From Tillandsia leiboldiana (taxonomy: Eukaryota; Streptophyta; Magnoliopsida; Poales; Bromeliaceae), in contig CM055060.1 in the NCBI GenBank assembly GCA_029204045.2, positions 59,465,104 through 59,529,103 on the forward strand: a DNA stretch of 64,000 bases, in the 5' to 3' direction. The translations under genes were made by a program, and so were the position numbers. Below, piece by piece: positions 46,086 through 57,232 of this stretch (position 1 is the first letter of the stretch; the number at the start of each line of letters is the position of its first letter). A model generated the notes under the pieces. That model was not told where the DNA came from. It saw only the letters and a program-made list of their open reading frames with translations, and searched no databases.

Positions 46086-49000
46086 ATGAGTCGCCGACAA
46101 CGCGCGCTCCTCGTTCGCACCCTCCTCTTCCTCTTCGCCCTCAACACATTCTCCTTCGTACTCTACTTCCTCCTCCACCACCGTCCCCACACCCCCGCAC
46201 CCCTCCTCCAAACCCTAGAAACCCTAACAACCGCCCCTCCTCCTCCCCGCGCATCCTCCCTTAAGCCCTGGCCCTCCCTCCCCTCCTTCCTCCCATGGCG
46301 CCCCTCTCCTCCCCTTCCCCTGCGCTCCTGCGAGGCCTACTTCGGCCACGGCTTCTCCCGCCGCGTCGACGTCTTCGCCCGCGGCGGCGGCGGTGGATGG
46401 TTCCGGTGCCACCATAGCTTGACCTTATGGAGCTCGATCTGCGAGGGAGGGGGTCTGAGGATGGATCCGACCAGGATCCTGATGTCGGAGGGTGGGGAGA
46501 GGTTGGATACGGTGATAGGGCGCGGCGAGGAGGACGAGCTCCCCAAGTACGAGCCCGGGGCGTTCCGGATCGAGCGAGGGGAGGGAGGGGATGCGGCGGC
46601 CCCCGCAGATGGTAGGCTCGTTGATGAGGCGTTTCTCGATCAAAACATGCCGAGAGGGGCGATTCAGATGCACACGATGCGGGCGCTTGTGGAATCCGTG
46701 CGAGTAGTTGGCCCCGGCGAGCTCGAATGCTCTCAGGTTAGGGTTCTAGTAAATCGCCACTGCATTAAGCATGCATTGTTTGCTAACGGAAGGGTTGGAA
46801 TTTTTTTTTTTTAAATTCCCCTCCTTTAATTACCTCCTTTACTATTTAAATGTTTGTGTTGTTAGTGACATAAATGCTTTTAGTGTAGATCGAGCTTCTT
46901 AAATTAAAAGTTCCACTTCTGGGTATCTGTGCCACTTCTTAATTAAAAGTTCCACTTTTGAGTATCTATGTCGCTAACCAGATGAGACAGACATGGTACA
47001 TGTGTTGCTTTGTGTGAACTAGGGAGTTATAGAGAGGCAAGCCAGGATTTTGCTAATTCAGGGTGAGATGGCCAATTTGTGCCAGTTTACCCTGCATTTG
47101 GAAAAGCTTTTTTTGTGATTTGATTCCATGAAAAGAAAGTGACAAAGGAGTGAACTGAGTCGATAAAAGAAGTCTTGTAATTTTTAGTGTATGGTATTAT
47201 TTAATGTCGGCATAATATGTCTAAACTCCAATTTTATTAGCTTGTTCTCTGCTGACAATATCTTTCTGCGTACATGCCAATCTTGATCTTGGCTTGAAGC
47301 TTTAGCTGAGATAAAGAAACTAAGTTCTTTCCTGGTTGTCCAGTTGTTATCGATCCAAGACTAACAGCGTCAAACAGAAATATCTTTCCCTTGATTATAA
47401 CTAATCTAAAGGACACAAATTTTAAGACCAAATTGGCCCAAAATTGGGTTGTCGGGACAAACATAATTTATATCTGGATCATATATGATACTTTATTATT
47501 TTGTGATCCTTTCAATGAGAAAAATGAAAGTTAACAATATAGACGATAGAGCCGTCTTTAAAAATCTCTTTAATTTATAAAATGATGTTGAACTGATTTT
47601 TATTGTGATTACTCTGAATTTTCTGCTTTTTGCTTACTTAAGAACTGGCACCCATAATTTCTGATAATGCCAAAACTTCCCATTTCGAAATTCTAGGAGT
47701 CTCGCAACATCAATATTTTTTATGTTGGCGAGAGTTATGCATCCAACTGCGAACTAAATGGAGAGCAATTCTGAATACAGATAAGATAAAACTAGGACTT
47801 GTTATGCATAAAATCTTGGTTTCATTGCAGGAATTTGTTCCTTATAAAAGTTAATTTTTGTGGTATGTTAAGATGCTTCATTTGTCCTATATTGGTTATT
47901 AATAGTTAGCTCTATTGTGGATCTCTAATCTCTATCTTCTCTTTCCCTCGGTACTGATTGTTCTTAAATAACTTTTTCTTGCAGTGGATTGATGAGCCAA
48001 CCCTTTTAGTGACTCGTTTTGAGTATGCAAACCTTTTCCACACGGTAACTGATTGGTATAACGCATATGTCAGTTCTAGAGTTGCAGACTTACCTGGACG
48101 GCCTAATTTGGTTTTTATTGATGGGCATTGCAAGGTATGCGATCTCCTTTACAATGCAAAAGAATATTTATTGTGGGTGATACTTTACAATATAACAATA
48201 GATATTCTTTTGCATTGTGAAATTTATTATCATCAAATACATCTGTTTGGTAATATGTGAAACTTTTCAGCTTTCTAAAGATACTTTTAAGTTATCGATA
48301 TAATTTACCATGCAATCGTCTTTTTTATTCTTATCATTTCTAAAGTAGTTAGGGTAGATATCCCCTTAACTATGAGATGGGTACATGTAGTGTTTGATTT
48401 GTCAATAAAACTAGATCGGGAAACATCCTTCTTGTCGACAATTAGGATTCCAGTTGCTTTAGTGTCTTACCATCTTATTCTATTATCCTTCTCCACGAGA
48501 ATTTCTACACTGTTCTGCTGCCGGCTATGGTCTGTGTTGTCCTGACTATATTGTGGGGGCGGGGGGCGGGGGGGGGGGGGACAGTTGTTTGTTCTTCGGC
48601 CCTGCTTCATATCCAAACAACGCCTACATGATGCAATTCATTCTTACTTGTTGTTTCATCATTTTAATGTTGTTTTCCAACTTCTAGTTCCCACGCGGCT
48701 GGGCCGCACGCGGTGCCGTGCGGGGCAGGCGCCCGCGTGGCTGAACCGCATGCGGTGCCGCACGAGGCTGGTGCCCGCGCGGTGGTGCCGCATGCAGCGG
48801 CCGCGCCGCTAGCAGCGCCGCGCGTGGGGGGCGGCGCCCGCGCGGCTGTGCCGCACGCGGTGCCGCGCGGGGCAGGTGCCCGCGCGGCCGCACCGCGACC
48901 GGTGCCGCGTGGGGCGCGGTCGCGTCATCCGTCGCACGCCGCTACCGCCGCCGCCGCTGTGTCTTCGTTGTGCTGTTGCGTGTCCAGGACCCCGGTCTTT

Positions 49001-52000
49001 TTCTACAAGCAAGTTTAAGTCTTACCTACTGTTCTTCTGGGGACTTTTTAGGTCCGGGAGCCGGTTGCGAGCGCGGGTCGGTTTCAGGTGTTCCGGGCAA
49101 CACACTTCGATGTGGGTATCGTTCGTGTGTTCAAAGTACGGCTTCAGTTGCAGTATACAAGAGTAAAGTAGATGTGCCATTTGTTATTGTCTAACCTCTA
49201 TTGCATGAGAATCCCTTTTTTATTTCTAACTGTGGCGATTGAATGTCGCGGTGCTTTACTACACGCCGGTTTCGGCATTTATGCTCATGGTTGCTTACAC
49301 GCACACCAGCGATTTGGCCACCGCATCGGTGTACTTTTTCGGAGAGGTGGTACGTTGACCCGTGTACCCCACAAAGGTGAAGGTGACGTAGTGGGGACGC
49401 CTCGCGGTTACTTACGGTGCTGCACAAGTACCGTGGAGGGGTTAAAGCATCAAGGTGAGAGCAAGGTATCTCCGTTCGCCAGAGGTCTTTAGACCGTTTG
49501 GCAGGTGCTCTGTTTCGATTTACAGGAGGGTTACTGTGGATTCATGAGGGGGAGATTGGGTGCTTTGGCTTATCGGTTTGCTTTCCTTTTAATACTGATA
49601 GTATCTTACATGTTTTGTATCTACCTTTTACTTTTTTTGTCACTGACTTCCCACACTGTGACAGGTTCGGTCAGGGGTGGGCTCCGGGACGACGGTGAGG
49701 TTTCGACTAGACGATCGTAGCTTCGTACTGTGGCTAGATACCTTTCCTTTATGCTTTTGGTTAGTTTGATTTGTTAGGTAGCAGGTGGTTTCTCTTGAAT
49801 GTGGATATTGTGGACGCTAAAATCTTGTGATGAACGCTTTCCTTTATTTTCCTCTTAGTTCGGCCATTTTCGAATAAAGAAAAGGTTTGCGAAAATTGAT
49901 TTTGAAAAGAATAAGGTGTCGTGTGGGCACCGTCTTATAAACCCGTGAATTTATCCTTTCAAAACTTGGTGGCCTTATTCGAAATGTTGTATGATTACCT
50001 TCTCCTTTCTCTTTCTTTAGTTGTTATCCTGACTGTTGTGGTTAAAGTGCAAATCGCGAATGTGACGTCGTGCACATACAAAGGAGGCTCTGTCCGTTTG
50101 TGGGGCGAATTTGTATGTGTGGCGGGTCTGGCACGTACCGGAGAGTGGAGTTGTTTCAAAGAAAAAAAGAGATATACGTTTTCCGCATATTTAAACCTCC
50201 GGGGCATGACAGATTATATGGTATCAGAGAAAAATGACTTTAACCACGGTAGTCGGTGTCCAACATCCACAGAGTGCAATGCCACTAGCAACTGACCAAC
50301 GGGCTAACCTAGGTATAGGTGCGTAGAGCGCGAGTGTGTGCGGGAAAAAGGGAAAAATGGAGTCCCTTGTTGATGGTAGGGTATGGTGTTAGGCCAGATA
50401 GGTCTAGGGCTGACCTGGTTTCTTTGTATGCAGTGGATAATGGCCCGGACTAGGTCGTCAACTGAGAACGCGGGGGCAGAAAGTACGGTACCGACGGCCG
50501 CGGAGTATCAGCTTCTCCGACAACAACTACGAGAGATGGCCGGGCAGCTAGCGGCCCTTATGGAACAGGTACGTCAGTCGACGCAACAGCCGACCACACC
50601 AGTGGAGGTCGCCCAGGCTCCTCTACCCGAACCAACCGCACCAATGACGGGACCGTCGGTGGCTGACAGCGAGACTATGGCCGCCCCTCCTCCGACCACG
50701 GTGACCGGAATACCGTCGGTTCAGCCAACAACGCCTTCGGTAGCACCAACACCAGCGACTTTGGGACCTACGCCGGGAGCCACTGCTGGAGACCCCTTGA
50801 GAGAGACCGTGGTGACACCTACTCCCAGAGTGTCCGCCGTCGTTGCGGGGGAAGCCCCTTCCCAGCAAACCGAACGGGATAGGGTGAGAGCGAACTTGAC
50901 GGATTTCAAAAAGTACGACCCACCCGTATTTGAGGGAGAGACGGCCGACCCTTGGGTCGTGGAAAAATAGGTAGACACCATGGAAAAGCTTTTCGAAGAT
51001 TTGCTGATGGAGGAACATGAGCGGGTCCCCTTGGCAGTCCACTTTCTTGAGGGGAACGCCCGCATGTGGTGGAAGACGGTGCACCCGGACCCCTCGGAGG
51101 GCACCGCCCTTCCATCATGGTCCACGTTCCGAGAAAAATTGTTTGGGGCGTTTTTCTCCAACAGCGTCAAACAACAGATGGAGGATGACCTGAAGCACAT
51201 CAAGCAAGGAAGTCGGACGGTTATGGAGTACCAGCGGGCATTTGTGAGGTTGGCCAATTACGTTCCCTTTGTCATAAGGGACGAATCTCACAAAGCCCTT
51301 CGATATTTGGAAGAAAACATTGGTTGACTAAAATCATGTGTGTGTCCAAAAGGTTCTGGGTTCAAGGTCCTGCTATCACTGGTATACTATTGCCACTAAC
51401 ACAGTGGCAACATATAAAACAGAGAAACAAGACAACCCGGGGCCACTGTTCACCCAAACGGTTCCCGCCACAGATAGAAGACCAGCTACATCTACCAGAC
51501 TCCACTCTGCCTCCAAGCACGAGTGTAACATGCATCCCATACTAAGAGAAATCCCGACCACTCGACCCACTACCCAGGCGAGGATAACACTATGTCCAGG
51601 AATAGAATAAGAAGTGTGGATGTCTAAAGCATAAATAAACCTAGCCCAAGTGAGGGTTTTCTACTGGTCTGGTTACACATGCAACATATGACAGGGTGCT
51701 AGGTCAAGTTCCAATAGTGGTACTTAAGTTAACACAGATAGGAAGCATACATCAACATGATCATGATAACAACGCGAGAACATTCTCTCTATATCTAACA
51801 TGCTTCCTAACACATCTAACAATCATGTATGATTTACTACACGATAGAATTAATGAATAGTCCACCGATTTTGGAGGCGAAGCAACCCAGCAACCCACCT
51901 GAAAGTGCTAAACTGTCCAAAGTCCAAAAAACTGAAAATACCCGGGAATAATTCTCCAAATTCCCACAAGTCCAACGGGTCCAAAAACACCCAAACAACT

Positions 52001-55000
52001 CCCCCTGGGTACAAAGATATAGTCCAATGTTACAATCAACACAATTAATCCAAGTACAGAATCTGCTGAAATTTCAGTCCCAAAGATGCAAAATTTCCGC
52101 CTGTAAGATAAACTCTAAAAATTTCAATAAAAATACGACGGCGATCCTCGCGAAGCGTAGATGTCGATCGAGTCCTCACATGTCGAAATCCGATACCCAA
52201 GTGCAGAGATAAAAATCCGACAAGCCTCCGCTGTCCAGAAAAACCACCAGCAGAAAAGGAGTTCAAAGATGCTTCGTACACCGTGCCAACAACTCAAAAC
52301 GAAGCAAGGTGATCAACACGGAAATCGAAGGCCTACTTCTCGTGAAACCGATGCCGCAAAAACCATCCAAAAATTTCGTCGGAGTAGCTCTGAGGACCTC
52401 GTGGACTGAAACGCGACGGAAATGGGCCACCGAACAAGAAACGTCGTACTGTGCCGAATCGCCGAAGCCGTCGATGTCGCACCCTCCAAAAATTCCGAAA
52501 CTCCCTCGAGAGATGAAGCAAAAGAAGATCAACAAAGTTGCTTGAGGGCTCAAGGGGATTTGGGTTCGGGAAAAAACCCAAAACAGCAAGAGAAGGGGCC
52601 TATTTATAGGCCCCCTCACAAAAAGCCCACAAAAATCCAAGCATTGGGCTTTCGGGCCCAATTTCCGGGCGCCCGCGAGATTTCGAGCGGCTACAGTGCT
52701 GGGCCGGCCCAACACTGTGCCCGTCCGAAACACTGAGGAGCCGCCACGTGTCCCCTCCGCGTCCCGCGCGTCCGCCAATCGCGGCGCGCCGCGTGGCCGC
52801 GCGCGGTCCACGGCGGGAACCGTGGGCCGCGGTTCACGGCGGCCCAGCCGGGTCGCTGCGCCCGCCAATGGGCGGGCGACACGTGGCCTGGCAGGGTCCA
52901 CGGTCCGCCGCGCCCGGCGTGCTGTCGCGCGTGCGTTGACCGCCCAATCAACGCGCGACACGTGGCATGCCCGCCGTTGGCTGCTCCCGGTGCACGCCAA
53001 AATCCGTGAACCGCCCTGCCCGCCGCCGCGCACACGCCTGGCCGCGCCCCCGCCTCCGCGCTCCGCCGCTGCCCGACGCCGCCGGTGCTGCCCTGGCCTG
53101 CCGGAACAGTACAATCTTGCCTCGAGTTCTGTGTTTTGGCATCCGGGCTCTGAAAAAATACAAGTAGTCCATTTTTATCGTTTTCACTCGCTGAGTCCAA
53201 ATCCGATGTCCGTTTTGTCAAATTTTACTTCTAAAATTTGTCGAAGGCATCCGGATAGGTATTCTTAATCCAAATTTCGCGCTGGGTCCAAATCTGAAGT
53301 CTGATTTGCGCGCAACCAACTCCAACACACATCATAGGCCTCCAGAAGCCACAATTCACACTGCAAAGGCTCTGCGGAGATCCGGGTCATCACACGTCCC
53401 CACTACGTCACCTTCACCTTTGTGGGGTACATGGGTCAACGTACCACCTCTCCGGAAAAGTACACCAGTGCGGTGGTCAAACCGCCGGTGTGCGTGTAAG
53501 CAGCCGTGAGCATAAATGCCGGAATCGGCGTGTAATATAAAGCACCGCGACACCCAATCGCCACAGATAGTAATAAGAAAGGGATACTCACGCGAAAAGG
53601 GTTAGTCACAATCCATTTGCACGTCTACTTTACTCTTACACATTACCTGGTAAAACCATACTTCAACAACGCACGAAAAGGGTACCCACCTCGAGTTGCG
53701 TCGAATGAAACTCCCGGAGCCGACCCACGCCCTCGAACAACTCCCGGACCTACAAACTCCCCAAAAGAAACAACTGGTCAGACTCGACTCGCTAGTAGAA
53801 CTGAGACCCCGCTTGCGCTAAGTGAGGGCGGCAAGCCGAGCGGCGGCGGCGGCGCGACCCTGCGCAGGCACCTACCTCGCGCAACGCACCGCATGCGACA
53901 CGGCCCCGCGCGAGAACCTGCCCCGCGTGGCGGCACCGCATGGCGCGCCGCACCGTGCAGCGCGCATAGCGGCCCCACGCGGGCGGCGGCCCCAGCGCGG
54001 CGCGGCACGCCGCACCTCGCGGCCCTCGGCACGCCGCCGCGCGGGCGGCGGCCCCGCCCGCGGGCGACGGCCCCGCACGGGCGGCGGCCCCGTGCGAGAG
54101 GCGGCCTCCGCGTGGGCGACGGCCTCCGCGCAGGAGGCGGCCCCCGCGCGGCACGCCGCACCGCGCAGCCCGCAGCGCGGCCCCGCGCGGGAGGCGGCCC
54201 CGCGTGGCGCGCAGCACGCGACGCAGCACCGCGCGGGAGGCTTAAATATGCGGAAAACGTATCTCTTTTTGGGGCGAATAATAACGCGTTTGGGCCCAAC
54301 GCGTTATTATTTCTAGTGGGCCGTGTCGTTACATTTGGTATCGGAGCCAATAACCAGCCGGAAGTGTGTGGCGAGTCTCGGGTGAGTCTGGGTCTAGATG
54401 ACAGGACTAGCGAGACGAGTCTCACATCGCCTGGTGATCTTGGGCTGTTGTGTGTGTGTTTGGGCTGACGAGGACGTCAGGCCTAAACGGGGGTGGTGTG
54501 TGACACCCCAATAGTCCCACATCGGATGCGAATGTGGATGTGTTTGGGTATATAAGAGGACATGGACACTAGTAATAATAATTGGACTTAAGCATTTTGG
54601 GTTGTGGTTTGGACCCAATGAGTTATTATTGCTAGTGGGCCGGGTCGTTACATTGTGCTTGATAATGTAATAGGAACTTTTGTGCCAATTTGTGGCCATA
54701 CAAGATCGTAGTAGAACCACCGTATTTAAGACCGGCACTAAAGTATAAGAAATTACCGCCAAATTTTGCACATATCTCATTTGTTAAAAAATTATTGTCA
54801 AAATTTGGAAATTGGAAGTGCTTTTCATTATTTCCAATCCAAACCAACAATTTTATTTTGTAAACTGATTGGAAATCCATATTTCAGTAATCTAGATATT
54901 TGATGTGATTATAGCGTTGTTATATTATTTTTATAGTTATAAAGCTTATAGTTTTATCAAGTTATTTTTATACTTTCTGCACTTGCTTCAAATACCTGAA

Positions 55001-55900
55001 AGGTTAGTCATCTTCCATCAGCTCCCTTAAGGTGGCACTCTTTGGGTGATTTATTTCTTGTATGTTTATTTCCGAAGATATTTGCCTTCCCATTTTTGTT
55101 CTTCAGCTGTTAAAAAGTGTGGGGGGGAGGGGGGTGAAAGGGGTATTTATAAGCCCATATCATATACCTTGCAGGCCCCATTGGAAGAGACTTGGGAAGC
55201 ACTATTTTCAAGCGTTAGATATGCCAAAAACTTCTCTGGTCCTGTCTGTTTTCGTCATGCCATCCTTTCTCCCTTAGGTTACGAGAATGCTCTCTTTAAA
55301 GGCCTAACAGAGAGCTTCAGCTGTCAAGGCGCCTCAGCCCACACCCTCCAGCAAAATCCAAATTATCAGAAAACAGCTAGATTATCTGAATTTGGTGAGA
55401 TGCTGATAGCAGCGTTTGGCCTTTTAGAAAACCGAGAGTTACCAATGAAAAAGACAACAAAGGTGCATAATGTTCTCTTTATACGCCGTGAGGATTACTT
55501 AGCCCACCCACGCCATAGCGGGAAGGTCGAGTCCCGGCTAATTAATGAGCAGGAAGTTTTCGATGCAACCAAGAATTGGGCAAAGGACCAGAAGAAATGC
55601 AGAATAAATGTTGTGAATGGTCTTTTTGCTCACATGCATATGAAGGAGCAGCTTCTTGCTGTTCGAGAAGCTTCCGTTGTGATAGGAGCTCATGGAGCCG
55701 GGCTAACTCACTTGGTGGTGGCGACTCCGGATACGATAGTCCTTGAGATCATAAGCAGCACGTATAGGCGCCCGCACTTTTCTTTGATCTCACAGTGGAA
55801 GGGTTTGGAGTATCATGCTATCAATCTTGCCGGATCATATGCGAGGCCTGATGAGGTTGTTGCTGAGCTGAGCAGAATAATGGAAAGCCTTGGATGCTAA
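46086..55900 (+). CDS. XYLT: Beta-1,2-xylosyltransferase (glycosyltransferase family 61)
   Basis: Three exons: 46086-46736, 47985-48134, 55175-55900, GT-AG and in frame, giving 508 residues, a little shorter than the Arabidopsis enzyme. Residues about 8-30 form the single membrane span of a type II Golgi protein, followed by a Pro-rich stem. The luminal GT61 domain includes CEAYFGHGF, WFRCHHSLTL, LLVTRFEYANLFHTVTDWY, CFRHAILSPLGYE, VLFIRREDYLAHPRH and the family motif GAHGAGLTH (residues 438-446). The enzyme adds xylose in beta-1,2 linkage to the core mannose of plant N-glycans. Exon 1 is extremely GC-rich with Pro and Gly runs. Intron 2 is 7040 bp because of nested retrotransposon sequence; splice sites on both sides remain intact. 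Divergent from ThrRS. Confidence 0.94.
48555..48580 (+). repeat. G-rich tract in XYLT intron 2
   Basis: Runs of five or more G separated by single C, ending in a long G-run. It could form a G-quadruplex in the intronic RNA. It lies about 110 bases left of the GC-rich retroelement block. Confidence 0.7.
48690..50211 (+). mobile_element. GC-rich LTR of a Ty3/gypsy-type element (left boundary uncertain)
   Basis: Starts with about 270 bases of degenerate GC-rich repeats (motifs GCGCGG, GCCGCACGCGGTGCCG). It continues with less GC-rich sequence and ends GGCATGACA at 50211, followed after 7 bases by the primer-site motif TGGTATCAGAG. This is the expected layout of a 5' LTR with an initiator-Met primer site. 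The left end is set where composition changes and is not proven. 49020-49399 recurs inverted at 53395-53772. Confidence 0.55.
50219..50230 (+). promoter_or_regulatory. Retrotransposon primer binding site
   Basis: TGGTATCAGAGA just downstream of the presumed 5' LTR end, complementary to initiator tRNA-Met over at least 11 bases. A gag frame starts about 210 bases further on. Confidence 0.75.
50440..51327 (+). pseudogene. Ty3/gypsy gag fragment with one in-frame stop
   Basis: An open frame from ATG at 50440 with a Gln/Pro/Thr-rich N-terminus, followed by the retrotransposon gag domain (pattern FLEGNARMWWKT, then W.TFREKLFGAFF and GSRTVMEYQRAF). A TAG at 50968-50970 interrupts the frame once; the same frame resumes directly and ends at 51327. 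Zinc knuckle and pol are absent: unrelated sequence begins right after. Product of a dead Ty3/gypsy (chromovirus-like) element. Confidence 0.8.
51328..53394 (-). mobile_element. Unclassified LTR-like sequence, minus orientation, with TATA box
   Basis: On the minus strand it starts near 53394 with TGATGACCCGGATCTCC, an LTR-like start. It runs through a very GC-rich block (about 52660-53100) to a TATA box CCTATAAATAGG (52597-52608 on the plus strand, palindromic) and a leader-like region. Long open frames on both strands in the GC-rich block are compositional. The end near 51330 is set by the break of the gag frame. No target duplication could be matched, so the boundaries are tentative. Confidence 0.4.
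53395..54272 (-). mobile_element. Inverted relative of the 48690-49399 LTR segment
   Basis: Reverse complemented, 53395-53772 follows 49020-49399 block by block (shared: AAGAGTAAAGTAGA, ACACGCACACC, GAGAGGTGGTACGTTGACCC, CACAAAGGTGAAGGTGACGT). The next about 420 bases are a GC-rich repeat field like 48690-48960. At its far end AAATATGCGGAAAACGTAT matches, inverted, a block at 50172-50193 near the end of the first LTR. It is a second, decayed copy in the opposite orientation. Confidence 0.6.
54273..54652 (+). mobile_element. TRIM-like element with partial 5' LTR
   Basis: The 3' LTR spans about 54501-54652: it starts TGACACCCCAATAG, has a TATATAAG box, and ends GGGTCGTTACA. A related, partial 5' LTR ends at 54333 with GTGTCGTTACA and is followed directly by the primer-site motif TTTGGTATCGGAGCC (54334-54348). 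Internal DNA is only about 150 bases and a purine-rich GGGGGTGGTG precedes the 3' LTR. No protein is encoded. The left part of the 5' LTR has been replaced by the neighbouring element. Confidence 0.65.
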
Positions 55901-57232
55901 AAAGTAAAGAGGATTTGCGACCTTCTCATCAAGCATGTAAAAATTTGATATGGCGCAGAGTTTGTAAGCTAATACTAAAGTCCAATTTGTCTATTTTGGA
56001 AACTCACTTTGACTACGTGCACATTGGATAGGAAAACTTTGCTCATTGAATGCCAAGGGACATAGATTGTGGGTGACTATTTCCGTCTAAGAACAGAAGG
56101 TCATGGCATAATCAGGTATTCTGAAGTAGGGAGGTTTTCGGAACTGCACTAATTTATACATTCTGCAATGTGGAAGGTTGAGTTTACGCTGGTGGAGAAA
56201 AACTCTTTATTGTTTCTTTTATATGAGATAGCTGGTGCCCATTGCTACGGGAATTATAGATTATTTATTTGTTGAGAACAGTGTAGACAAAGAGAAGCAC
56301 TTGTTTTGTCAATATTTTTTATTGTGTTTGATATTGAAGGCAGTGATTTCATACATCTACTGTTTTCAGCTGTCCTCTTGATTATTGGAATTGTTATTAT
56401 TAGCTTGCTGATATCTATGAAGGTAAGTTTAAATGCGCATTCTCTGCATCAATCTTTGTTTGCGGATGTGGTGATGGAAAGTGCTTCTGTGAACCATTTC
56501 ATCCACCGATTTAGGTTACGGGCTATCAAAAATTTATTATTTTGATTAATAATATTATTTTTTAAAAAAATAGTTTACTAATTGTCAATAGTAAAGAATA
56601 GGAAATTAAGAACTTCGTACACAAGAAAAAAAAAAAAAAATTACCGTCAGTTGCTAAGATCAGCAATAATATTATCAATAAAACAGATCATTCATTAAGA
56701 TTACTGTCAGGATATAGGATGCTACTACCTTTGTTGAAACACATTTTACTGCTTAAAAGCCATAAATGACCATCACAAAACCAAAAAGAATCGAACACCA
56801 CAACATTCCATGCTTCTCGTCACGACCCAGGTAACTCTGGATATGCAGGTCTAAACTTTTTGATTCACTGCTACAAAAGGTTTACAGACTGATATGACAA
56901 ACTACTTTGGAGTAAGACCAACTTTCCATTCCTGATGTCATTAAGTTTTAAAAATAAAAGTTTTGCAGCAGTAAAGGAGGAAACGTCAGGTTCAACTCAA
57001 CCACACCTTCTCTCGGGAGGTTGCTACTCTGAACAAATAGTGTTTTTTGGAGAACAAAGCTCCACCAAAAAGAATGAAGGGCAAATATCTCCCTCTACAA
57101 TAATTATTAAAACCGCTAAAAATGCTTAACCAAAATCCATGTAAGAAACTCCTCAAATCAAAATTTTTTTGAAGAAAACATGTTTTCATCACCATCTGAG
57201 AATGATGATCTTATTATAAATAGCCTCTTTCC
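55901..57232. other. XYLT and ADP/ATP carrier convergent 3' region
   Basis: The two genes converge here. It contains both 3' UTRs and some AT-rich spacer. Short frames at 56306-56545 and 56935-57129 lack domains and are judged spurious. Confidence 0.5.

Noticed and set aside
52263..53268. Long overlapping frames (up to 283 codons) on both strands
   Set aside because: Extremely GC-rich sequence lacks stop codons in several frames at once; products are Arg/Ala/Pro-rich with no domain.
53617..54468. A 283-codon plus-strand frame and a 215-codon minus-strand frame
   Set aside because: Compositional frames in the GC-rich repeat field; they run across the junction of two retroelements.
56306..56545. 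A 79-codon hydrophobic frame downstream of XYLT
   Set aside because: AT-rich spacer gives hydrophobic translations; no homology is recognised and no gene structure around it.
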